Below are positions 35,589-43,337 of a stretch of DNA of 64,000 bases, piece after piece (positions within the stretch are counted from its first letter, which is position 1; every line of letters starts with the position of its first letter). Location of the stretch: positions 186,001-250,000 of the forward strand of contig NZ_JBFDUZ010000001.1 in NCBI RefSeq assembly GCF_040719145.1. The letters run 5' to 3'. The notes under the pieces were generated by a model. That model had not been told where the DNA came from, searched no databases, and saw only the letters and a list, made by a program, of their open reading frames with translations. Origin of the DNA: Paenibacillus sp. JQZ6Y-1 (GTDB lineage: Bacteria; Bacillota; Bacilli; Paenibacillales; Paenibacillaceae). A program made the translations under genes and the position numbers.

Positions 35589-35705
35589 GGAAAGGAAATA
35601 AGGGAAAAGAACGACTTTGGAGGTGCGAGAATCTTCATGCCTTCCTAATCCAAAAGATTCTCGCGGCTCCACCGGAGTTCGTTCCCTTATTCCTTTCCGC
35701 AGTGG
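35589..35705. repeat. Double-hairpin dispersed repeat, copy B (inverted)
   Basis: Reverse orientation relative to copy A. The outer stem pairs 35589-35606 with 35682-35698 (one bulged base). The inner 11-bp stem pairs GCGAGAATCTT (35625-35635) with AAGATTCTCGC (35654-35664). The base that differs from copy A in the inner stem is changed in both arms, so pairing is kept. Confidence 0.85.
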
Positions 35706-35760
35706 ATGAAGCCAATAAGCAGCAAAACCTCCCACTATAAGACATATAGCAAAAAACTAT

Positions 35761-35790
35761 TTGACAAAAGGCGACAAATTCCATTAGCAT
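35761..35790 (+). promoter_or_regulatory. SigA-type promoter of nucleoside importer
   Basis: A perfect TTGACA at 35761-35766 and TAGCAT at 35785-35790, 18-bp spacing, about 50 bp upstream of the lipoprotein gene. Confidence 0.45.
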
Positions 35791-35839
35791 TATTGCAAAT
35801 GAAAAAGAAAAATTTGAAACAAAAGGGGAATAAAAACGA

Positions 35840-36874
35840 ATGTCGAAACGTTTTTCGTTCGTCATTGTTCTGATGTTGCTTGTTGCAATGCTGTCTGCAT
35901 GTGCTTCAGGTGGGTCTACTTCCGAACAATCGGCTTCAGGCAGTGAAAGCGGCACCGCGAAGAAGAAAATTGCTCTTGTCCTTCCAGAAGAAATCGGCGT
36001 CAACCAATTTTTCGTACAGATGGATGAAGGTTTTCAAAAAGCCGGCAAGGAATTCGGCGTGGAAACGAAAACGATCCAATCGTCCGATCCAACCGCTTTT
36101 GAGCAAAATATGCGTGCTACCGTCGCAGAGGATTATGATCTGATTATCACTGCTACCTTCCAAGCAGAAGATGTATTGAAACAGGTTGCACAGGAAAACC
36201 CAGATAAATCATTTGCAATTATTGATACCACCGTCGATCTGCCGAATGTGCGAAGCGTCGGATTCCGTGAATATGAAGCCTCGTATCTGCTCGGCGCAGC
36301 AGCTGGACTGGCAACCAAAACCAACGTAGTTGGCATGGTGGCAGCACAAGACGTACCACTGCTGAAAAAATATAGCGAAGGCTTCAAGCAGGGGCTGGAA
36401 TCGGTCAATCCGAAAGCCAAATTCCTGATCGGCTATGTCGGCAGCTTTAACGATCCGGCAAAAGCAAAAGAATTGGCACTCGTGCAATACGGTCAGGGTG
36501 CAGACTTTGTAGCTGGCGCATCCGCGACAAGCGATCTTGGCGTATTCGAAGCCGCGAAGGAGAAAAATCTCTACACCTCCGGTCAGGATACCGACCGTAC
36601 GGTAGAAGACCCAGATCATATCGTGCTATCCCAGCTGAAAGGCACGGACGCCGTAGCCTATGAAACGGTCAAAGACTTCGCAAATGGCAGCTTCCAATTT
36701 GGTACTGCAAATTACGGTTTGAAGGAAGATGGCGTTGGTCTTACCTTCGTAACCAAAGATAGCGAATCCAAGCTTAGCCCGTTCATCGGCGAAGAAAACA
36801 TTACCAAGCTCAAACAGATCAAGGACGATATTATTTCCGGCAAGATCACTGTGAAAAATCCGCTGGAGCAATAA
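35840..36874 (+). CDS. nupN: BMP-family nucleoside-binding lipoprotein
   Basis: 344 residues. The lipoprotein signal has lipobox LSAC followed by a Gly/Ser linker. The body is of the basic-membrane-protein/PnrA family (IALVLPEEIGVNQFFVQ, later SFAIIDTTVDLPNV and VGFREYEASYLLGAAAG). These bind purine nucleosides for ABC import, and NupN of B. subtilis is the guanosine-binding example. AAGGGG precedes the start. It is followed by a terminator and then by the ATPase and two permease genes in the nupNOPQ order. Confidence 0.85.
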   Translation: MSKRFSFVIVLMLLVAMLSACASGGSTSEQSASGSESGTAKKKIALVLPEEIGVNQFFVQMDEGFQKAGKEFGVETKTIQSSDPTAFEQNMRATVAEDYDLIITATFQAEDVLKQVAQENPDKSFAIIDTTVDLPNVRSVGFREYEASYLLGAAAGLATKTNVVGMVAAQDVPLLKKYSEGFKQGLESVNPKAKFLIGYVGSFNDPAKAKELALVQYGQGADFVAGASATSDLGVFEAAKEKNLYTSGQDTDRTVEDPDHIVLSQLKGTDAVAYETVKDFANGSFQFGTANYGLKEDGVGLTFVTKDSESKLSPFIGEENITKLKQIKDDIISGKITVKNPLEQ

Positions 36875-36929
36875 TGTCTTCATCTTGATCATCGATCATA
36901 CGCAATCATACAGGCACGGCAAGTTGACG

Positions 36930-36962
36930 AAACCGGCTGCTTCACCGAGCAGCCGGTTTTAT
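36930..36962 (+). terminator. Terminator between nupN and nupO
   Basis: AAACCGGCTGC (36930-36940) pairs with GCAGCCGGTTT (36949-36959) followed by TTAT. Partial termination here would give more binding protein than ATPase and permeases. Confidence 0.7.
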
Positions 36963-37044
36963 TGCGTTCTATGGTAAGGAAATATATCGTTAGCGCACGT
37001 AAAGGGAAGCCTATAGGCATCTTGTACAGAGGGGGAATGAACAG

Positions 37045-38553
37045 ATGACGATGTTGCTGGAAATGCAGGGAATCACCAAAAAGTACGGCGAATTTACCGC
37101 CAATCGCGATATTCATTTTGATGTGCGTAAGGGTGAGGTTCATGCGCTCGTCGGCGAGAATGGCGCAGGCAAAACGACGTTGATGCGTATGCTGTATGGC
37201 ATGGAGCAGCCCACATCTGGACGCATTCTAGTAAATGGTAAAGAAGTTCATTTTCATGATCCATCCCAAGCGATTCGGCAAGGGATTGGCATGGTGCATC
37301 AGCATTTTATGCTATTCCCAAGCTTTACGCTGGCAGAAAATATCGTCATCGGTGGTGAGCCGAAAAAAGGTGCGTTTTTTGATCGTCAGGCGGCTGCGGA
37401 TAAGGTCAAGCAGCTGGGCGAGCAGTACGGTATGCCGATTGATCCGTGGAAAAAGGCGGGGGATTGTCCGCTTGGTGTACAGCAGCGAACCGAAATTTTG
37501 AAGGTGCTGTATCAGGGAGCGGATGTGATCATTCTGGATGAGCCGACTGGCGTACTGACACCGGGCGAGGTGAAGGAGCTGCTGACATCGATCAAGCGGC
37601 TGGCGGCACAGGGCAAAAGCTTTATCCTGATTACGCATAAGCTGCATGAGGTGATGGAGGCGGCAGATCGCATTACTGTGCTGCGCGATGGCGTGATTAC
37701 GGGGCAGATGGATGCGAGCACGACCGATGAGGAGCAAATTTCACGTCTGATGGTTGGACGTGAGCTGGTGCAGATGAGTCGCGCTGGACGACAACCGGGT
37801 GAAGTGGTGCTGCATGCACAAGAATTGCATGTATCTGGCGGTAAGGGCAGTAAGCCACTGCTGGATCATGTATCGCTTACTGTACGCCGTGGCGAGATTG
37901 TCGGTATCGCTGGGATTTCGGGCAATGGGCAATCGGAGCTGTTGCAGGTGATTGCGGGATTGCAGCAGCCAGATAGCGGTACGATTGAGTTGAATGGAAG
38001 CGATGTAACGGGTGCGTCTGTACGACGTATTCGTGAGCAGGGCATGGCGCATATCCCTGAAGATCGTTATCTGTGGGGCGCTTCACGGGAAGCAACTGTG
38101 CTGGACAATGGTTTAATGGGACACCAGCAGCACTATCGTAAAAAAGGGCTGATTGACCGAAAGTCGCTACGTCAGGTGATGGACGGCTGGGTGAAGCGTT
38201 TTGCGATCAAAACGGGTTCGTTGGATACACAGGCGCAATTTCTATCCGGTGGTAATTTGCAAAAGCTGATCGCAGCGCGTGAATTTGCGCAAAACAAACC
38301 GTTTCTGATTGCGGCTGAACCGACGCGCGGTGTGGATGTAGGCGCGATGGAGCTGATTCATGGCGAGCTGTTGTCACGCTGTCAGGCAGGTGACGGTATT
38401 TTACTCGTATCATCCGAATTGACTGAAATATTGAAGCTGTCTGACCGCATTCTAGTTATGTACGAAGGCAAAATTGCAGGTGAATTATCGGCAGAGCAAG
38501 CGACCGAGGAGCAGATCAGTCTGCTGATGGCAGGAGGGAAAAGGCAATCATGA
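37045..38553 (+). CDS. nupO: ABC nucleoside importer ATPase (two ATPase domains)
   Basis: 502 residues with two fused ATPase halves, as in ribose and nucleoside importers. The first half has Walker A GENGAGKTT near 39 and Walker B VIILDEPTGVLTP. The second half has a degenerate P-loop (GISGNGQSE) and signature LSGGNLQK. GGGGGAA precedes the ATG. Its stop overlaps the next start by 4 nt. It fits NupO, driving purine nucleoside uptake with the flanking gene products. Confidence 0.88.
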   Translation: MTMLLEMQGITKKYGEFTANRDIHFDVRKGEVHALVGENGAGKTTLMRMLYGMEQPTSGRILVNGKEVHFHDPSQAIRQGIGMVHQHFMLFPSFTLAENIVIGGEPKKGAFFDRQAAADKVKQLGEQYGMPIDPWKKAGDCPLGVQQRTEILKVLYQGADVIILDEPTGVLTPGEVKELLTSIKRLAAQGKSFILITHKLHEVMEAADRITVLRDGVITGQMDASTTDEEQISRLMVGRELVQMSRAGRQPGEVVLHAQELHVSGGKGSKPLLDHVSLTVRRGEIVGIAGISGNGQSELLQVIAGLQQPDSGTIELNGSDVTGASVRRIREQGMAHIPEDRYLWGASREATVLDNGLMGHQQHYRKKGLIDRKSLRQVMDGWVKRFAIKTGSLDTQAQFLSGGNLQKLIAAREFAQNKPFLIAAEPTRGVDVGAMELIHGELLSRCQAGDGILLVSSELTEILKLSDRILVMYEGKIAGELSAEQATEEQISLLMAGGKRQS

Positions 38554-39617
38554 ATACACTGAAACGTACACTGCTAGGACTGCTTCAGCCGGTGATTGCT
38601 GTAGTAATTGGCTTGCTGGCAGGTGCAGTTGCCATTATGCTGATTGGCGATTCCGTCATCGATACGTACCGTGAAATGTGGAACGGCGCATTTGGCAGCT
38701 TTTACTTTCTAACGAATACGCTGACGAGAGCGACACCGATTATATTGACTGGATTGGGTGTGGCGCTAGCGTTTCGCGCGGGATTTTTCAATATGGGAGC
38801 GACGGGGCAGATGGTGTTAGGCGGGCTGGCGGCAGCAATTACCGGTCTGTATATGCCGGGACCAAGCTGGCTAGTAATGATCGTGTCACTGCTGGTCGGG
38901 ATGGTCGTCGGTGGACTATGGTCGCTGTTTGCGGGTTATATGGATGCGCGCTTTGGGGTGAATCTACTGATCTCGACGTTGCTGCTCAACTATATCGCAT
39001 CGCTATTCGCCGGATATATGGTCTCGTTTCCACTCAAGGATCGTACGGGTTCGGCAGCAATGTCGCAGACACCGATGCTGCCTGCGGATGTATGGCTGCC
39101 GAAGCTGTTTTCTGGTATGAGTTTGCACGCGGGCTTTATTTTGGCAGTGCTGGCGGCGGTCGCTATTTATATCTTTATTCATCATTCGGTGTCTGGGTAT
39201 GAGATTCGGATGCTGGGCAACAATCCATTTTTCGCAGCATATGGCGGCGTGAAGCGCGGCAAGATGATGGTGGTGGCGATGTTGGCAAGCGGTGCACTCG
39301 CTGGGCTTGCAGGCGCAGGTGAGGTGCTGGGTACACAACACCGGTATCTGGACGGGGCACTGACCTCGGCGGATTACGGCTGGAGTGGCATAATGGCGAC
39401 ATTGCTTGCTTCCTCGCATCCGATTGGTACAGCGGTGGCAGGCATTCTACTGGCGGCGCTGCAAACCGGAGCGATGGGCGTGGAGCGCAATACGAATGTA
39501 CCGCTGGAAGTAGCGAGTGTCATCCAAGCGACCTTGACATTGTTCGTATCGGCTCGATTTGGTTACCTGTTCCTCAAGCGCAGAAAGGAGCGTAAAAACA
39601 ATGGATCAGCTGTTTGA
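38550..39617 (+). CDS. nupP: ABC nucleoside importer permease
   Basis: 355 residues, about nine to ten membrane helices of the BPD_transp_2 (YufP/NupP) type. Motif GVALAFRAGFFNMGATGQMVLGG near 70 is characteristic, as is the loop with MLGNNPFFAAYGGV. The ATG overlaps the upstream stop, and the gene overlaps nupQ by 17 nt, so the four genes are tightly coupled. Confidence 0.87.
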   Translation: MNTLKRTLLGLLQPVIAVVIGLLAGAVAIMLIGDSVIDTYREMWNGAFGSFYFLTNTLTRATPIILTGLGVALAFRAGFFNMGATGQMVLGGLAAAITGLYMPGPSWLVMIVSLLVGMVVGGLWSLFAGYMDARFGVNLLISTLLLNYIASLFAGYMVSFPLKDRTGSAAMSQTPMLPADVWLPKLFSGMSLHAGFILAVLAAVAIYIFIHHSVSGYEIRMLGNNPFFAAYGGVKRGKMMVVAMLASGALAGLAGAGEVLGTQHRYLDGALTSADYGWSGIMATLLASSHPIGTAVAGILLAALQTGAMGVERNTNVPLEVASVIQATLTLFVSARFGYLFLKRRKERKNNGSAV

Positions 39618-40524
39618 TATTTCACTCTTTAACTCCACCCTGCGCATCCTGACGCCGATCCTGCTGGCAGCATTGGGCGGTGCGATCTGCGCGCGTGTCG
39701 GGCTGTTCAATGTCGGACTAGAAGGGCTGGTTCTGGTCGGCGCCTTTTCCGCGATTCTAGGCAATCATTTATTGGGCAATGTATGGCTGGCGGTGATATT
39801 CGCGGTCATTTGCGTGATGCTGTTTTCCTTATTGTTTGCGTATATTAGCATCAATCTGAAGGCGAATGTGATTGTAGTCGGGATCTCGCTGAACTTTTTG
39901 GCGGCGGGACTGACGACCTTTTGCTTGCGGGCGATCTTCGATGTCAAAGGCGCATATTATGATAAAAATATGCAGGGCTTGCCGAAATGGGACATTCCAC
40001 TAATCAAGGACATTCCGGTGCTGGGTGGGATCGTTTCTGGGCATTCACCGCTAGTGTATACGGCATTTCTCGCGGCGATTCTGATGTGGATCTATCTGTT
40101 CAAAACGGTTAGCGGCTTCCGGCTGCGAGCAGCAGGTGAGAATCCGGTAGCAGCGCAAAGTCTGGGTATTCCAGTACGCCGTATTCAATATGGCGCGGTG
40201 CTGGTATCCGGTATGCTGTGCGGACTAGCAGGGGCGCAGTTGTCGCTCGGTCAGGTGACGATGTTCACCGAAGGCATGACGGCAGGACGCGGCTTTATCG
40301 CGCTGGTTGCTACCATGCTCGGACAATCTAACCCGCTTGGCGTGGTGGCGTCCAGTCTGCTGTTTGGTCTGATGGATGCGTTCAGTATTCGTTTGCAAGG
40401 CTTCGCGTTACCGGCGCAGTTTACACAGATGCTGCCGTATATCGTGACATTGGCAGCGATGTTCTTTTTCAAAGACCGCAGTTATCTCAAGGATGCGCAG
40501 CGTGCGAACGGTAGCTCACGCTAA
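39601..40524 (+). CDS. nupQ: ABC nucleoside importer permease
   Basis: 307 residues from the ATG at 39601; AAAGGAG lies about 10 nt upstream within nupP. About eight to nine membrane helices, with GAICARVGLFNVGLEGLVLVGA near 25 as expected for the second permease of this family. It completes the importer encoded by the three preceding genes. Confidence 0.87.
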   Translation: MDQLFDISLFNSTLRILTPILLAALGGAICARVGLFNVGLEGLVLVGAFSAILGNHLLGNVWLAVIFAVICVMLFSLLFAYISINLKANVIVVGISLNFLAAGLTTFCLRAIFDVKGAYYDKNMQGLPKWDIPLIKDIPVLGGIVSGHSPLVYTAFLAAILMWIYLFKTVSGFRLRAAGENPVAAQSLGIPVRRIQYGAVLVSGMLCGLAGAQLSLGQVTMFTEGMTAGRGFIALVATMLGQSNPLGVVASSLLFGLMDAFSIRLQGFALPAQFTQMLPYIVTLAAMFFFKDRSYLKDAQRANGSSR

Positions 40525-40600
40525 TGACAGATAGATAGAAGATATACGACAATCACTGTACAAGTTAAAGCCAAACAAGGCACAATAAGGAGGAACGCGG

Positions 40601-41278
40601 ATGACCAGCAAAAAGGCAGACCGTATCAAAGCATCAAAGACGCCGTTATCCCGTAATATTACCGAAGAACAGGCGAAAAGACTGCCACCGGGGCAGTTTC
40701 TGACCGAGACGTTTCCGATTTTGCATGAAGGCGATGTGCCGGAGATCGATCTGGCTACATGGCGGCTACGCATCTTCGGTGCGGTGAACCGCGAGCAGGA
40801 GTTTTCATTTGAGCAATTGTCCGCACTGCCCAAGGTTCAAATCACCGACGATATTCACTGCGTCACACGATGGTCGAAATTCGATACCGTCTGGGAAGGC
40901 GTACGTTTTCGCGATCTATTGGAGCAACTGGATGTGCAGCCAGAAGCCAAGTATGTAATGGTGCATGGCGGTAACGATTACGAGACGAATGTACCGCTAG
41001 AGGATTTGCTGCATGATCATGTGCTGCTGGCGTATCATTATGATGGTAAGCCGCTTACGCCGAAGCATGGGTGGCCGGTGCGTCTGGTCGTGCCACATCT
41101 GTATTTTTGGAAAAGTGCGAAATGGATTACCGGGCTGGAATTTATGATCGAAGATCGTCCGGGCTTTTGGGAGCAAAACGGTTTCCATAACGAAGCCGAT
41201 CCGTTTCGCGAAGAACGTTTCTCCGGTGAGGCATTGCCGATCCCGGAAGATGAATGGACCAAAAAGGAGTATGATTGA
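40601..41278 (+). CDS. Sulfite-oxidase-fold molybdoenzyme (YuiH-like)
   Basis: 225 residues. Single Mo-pterin-binding domain of the sulfite oxidase family; Cys87 in DIHCVTRWS is the expected Mo ligand, and TKHGWPVRLVVPH is a conserved later motif. No signal peptide or heme domain, so it is like the small YuiH proteins whose substrate is unknown. AAGGAGG precedes the ATG. The nucleoside phosphorylase gene starts 3 nt after its stop. The Mo cofactor must be made elsewhere; no moa or mob genes are in the window. Confidence 0.85.
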   Translation: MTSKKADRIKASKTPLSRNITEEQAKRLPPGQFLTETFPILHEGDVPEIDLATWRLRIFGAVNREQEFSFEQLSALPKVQITDDIHCVTRWSKFDTVWEGVRFRDLLEQLDVQPEAKYVMVHGGNDYETNVPLEDLLHDHVLLAYHYDGKPLTPKHGWPVRLVVPHLYFWKSAKWITGLEFMIEDRPGFWEQNGFHNEADPFREERFSGEALPIPEDEWTKKEYD

Positions 41279-41281
41279 ACC

Positions 41282-42010
41282 ATGTTGATGCCCATTTTGC
41301 AGGTAAACAGTGAAGATATTCCCGAATACGCCATCGTCTGCGGCGATCCAAAGCGTGCTGCCGTTATCGCAGCACAGCTGGACAATCCGCGCGAGCTGGC
41401 ATTCAGCCGTGAATACCGCAGCTTCGTCGGTACACGCGACGGTGTAGAGATCGCCGTCGTAAGCCACGGCGTCGGTTGCCCGGGAGCAGCAGTTTGCTTC
41501 GAGGAATTGATCCGTGCTGGAGCCAAAACATTGATCCGCGTCGGCACCGCCGGTTCCTATTCCGCCGACCATCCCGCAGGCAGCCTGATCGTTAGCACCG
41601 CTGCGGTGCGAACTGACGGATTGACCCGCCAACTCGTACCAGACGGCTTCCCCGCTGTAGCGGATAGCGATGTAACAGATGCCCTATATCAGGCGGCACG
41701 TGCAAGTGAAGGTGTCGTACAAAAAGGCATTACCGTCACATTGGACGTGTTCTTCAACGGTGTCGAAGAATTCCCGCACAAAAAGTTCAAACAAGCCGGC
41801 GCTCTCGCTGTCGAAATGGAAATCTCCGCCCTCTACGTCATCGCAACCCTGCGCGGCGCACGGGCTGGAGCAATTGTCGCACTGGACGGCTACGCCGATG
41901 CCGATCTGGCAGAGGAATACGATCCGAATACAAATGTAGTAGCCGATGCGATTCAGCGCGAAATCGAAGCTGCCATTCAGGCAACTGTGCAATTGGCGAA
42001 GCAAGCGTAA
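41282..42010 (+). CDS. Nucleoside phosphorylase (PNP/UDP family)
   Basis: 242 residues. Phosphorolysis of nucleosides to base and ribose-1-phosphate. The PNP/uridine phosphorylase pattern is clear: CGDPKRA near 21, GTAGSY, and the acidic AVEMEISALYVIA near 180. An ATG at 41288 is an alternative start. The position right after a nupNOPQ-like importer suggests that it degrades the imported nucleosides for salvage. Uridine or purine specificity is not decided by what I can see. Confidence 0.85.
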   Translation: MLMPILQVNSEDIPEYAIVCGDPKRAAVIAAQLDNPRELAFSREYRSFVGTRDGVEIAVVSHGVGCPGAAVCFEELIRAGAKTLIRVGTAGSYSADHPAGSLIVSTAAVRTDGLTRQLVPDGFPAVADSDVTDALYQAARASEGVVQKGITVTLDVFFNGVEEFPHKKFKQAGALAVEMEISALYVIATLRGARAGAIVALDGYADADLAEEYDPNTNVVADAIQREIEAAIQATVQLAKQA

Positions 42011-42035
42011 TAGAGCACTCATTAGCTGTCATATA

Positions 42036-42066
42036 GTCCATCCAATCCTATTGGGTGGACTTTTTG
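42036..42066 (+). terminator. Terminator of phosphorylase operon
   Basis: GTCCATCCAAT pairs with ATTGGGTGGAC around a 3-nt loop, then TTTTT. Confidence 0.85.
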
Positions 42067-42154
42067 TTGTTATACACGCAATAAATGAGAGAGGTTTTTT
42101 GTTTGAAGGTCTTTACTCTGCTCCTCTTTCCCACTCCCCCACTATTTATTGAAA

Positions 42155-42168
42155 TTAAAGCGTTTTCT
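42155..42168 (+). promoter_or_regulatory. Weak cre-like site
   Basis: TTAAAGCGTTTTCT matches the cre consensus at 12 of 14 positions. It lies 147 bp upstream of the sugar-binding sensor gene. The rest of the 304-bp gap shows no gene. Confidence 0.35.
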
Positions 42169-42314
42169 AAATTCCTAATATACGCTATATTAGATGTTGT
42201 TCCATCTAGAGTCATCCCAATACCAATACAAATCGCTATTCCCAATCACATGATCGCTTTCATCACGAGAAGAGGAATATTCAAATTTATCATGATCCGA
42301 AGGGAAGGACCGTT

Positions 42315-43337
42315 ATGCGCAAAATGCTATGGGTGTATGCCGTGCTGGTCATTGCCCTGATCATTTATATCGTACAATACCAGGCACAGGATACATCCTC
42401 CACCTGGAATGAGCAGGGAATGAAGGGGGATATTAACGAAAAGTATGTGATGATCACGTTCCAATCCGGCATCGAATACTGGAAAAGCGGACTCAAGGGC
42501 TTTGAAGACGCTGCCGAAGCGCTGGATGTATCGGTGGAATACCAAGGCTCTATGCGCTACGATGCACGCGAGCAGGCGCTCGTAGTCGAGCAAGCGATTG
42601 CCAAAAAGCCTGCCGGTATTGCTATCTCGGCGATTGATTCTCCATTGCTGGTGCAAGCCGTTAATAAGGCAGTCGATCAGGGGATTCCGGTTGTCATGTT
42701 CGATGCCGAAGCACCGGGTAGCAAATCCTATTCCTTTCTCGCAACGGACAATCGGAATGCGGGCATCCTTGCCGCCGATCAAATGGCGGATCGTACGGGT
42801 GGCAGTGGACAGATTGCCATTATTACACTGGGCAACCAGCAAAATCATAAAGACCGAACGGCTGGGTTTGAAGAGCAGATCAAGCAGCGTCATCCGAATA
42901 TGAAGATTATCGCGGTGGAAAATGATCAGGGTGATGCAATGATGGCACAGCAGCAGATGACCCGTATATTGAATCAATATCCGCAGTTGAGCGGTGTATT
43001 TATCACGGAAGCAACTGGTGTCAGCGGTGTAGGTGCAGCAGTGCAGCAATGGATACAGTCTCCCGGTCATATGCAAAAGGACAAGCCGGTCATTATCAGC
43101 TTTGATACGAACAAGGAAACGCTGGATATGATACGCTCCGGTACGATCGATGCAACTATCGCGCAAGGCACATGGAATATGGGCTACTGGTCGCTGCAAT
43201 ATTTGTTTCATTTGCATCATGGGTTGACCGTTCCAGCGCCGTCATTGAGCGGTATCGTATCGCCAGTACCCGTACGTGTTGATACCGGTGTCTCGGTCGT
43301 TACGCAGGATAATGTTGGGGATTATTATGCCAAATAA
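42315..43337 (+). CDS. Membrane-anchored sugar-binding sensor protein
   Basis: 340 residues. An uncleaved N-terminal helix (about 5-20) with no lipobox Cys anchors a periplasmic-binding-protein type I domain (RbsB/XylF-like: GIAISAIDSPLLVQAVNKA, DNRNAGILAADQM, FITEATGVSGVGAAVQ). It is followed without a gap by a YesM-type kinase and a YesN-type regulator, and no transporter genes are present. This is the layout of XylFII-LytS-YesN-type sugar sensors, in which the binding protein passes the ligand signal to the kinase. The bound sugar is unknown. Confidence 0.82.
   Translation: MRKMLWVYAVLVIALIIYIVQYQAQDTSSTWNEQGMKGDINEKYVMITFQSGIEYWKSGLKGFEDAAEALDVSVEYQGSMRYDAREQALVVEQAIAKKPAGIAISAIDSPLLVQAVNKAVDQGIPVVMFDAEAPGSKSYSFLATDNRNAGILAADQMADRTGGSGQIAIITLGNQQNHKDRTAGFEEQIKQRHPNMKIIAVENDQGDAMMAQQQMTRILNQYPQLSGVFITEATGVSGVGAAVQQWIQSPGHMQKDKPVIISFDTNKETLDMIRSGTIDATIAQGTWNMGYWSLQYLFHLHHGLTVPAPSLSGIVSPVPVRVDTGVSVVTQDNVGDYYAK

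Larger units (their letters stand above)
35415..35839. other. Intergenic region with double-hairpin repeat copy B
   Basis: Holds the lyase terminator, repeat copy B (35589-35705) and the promoter of the nucleoside-binding lipoprotein gene (35761-35790). No gene. Confidence 0.7.
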
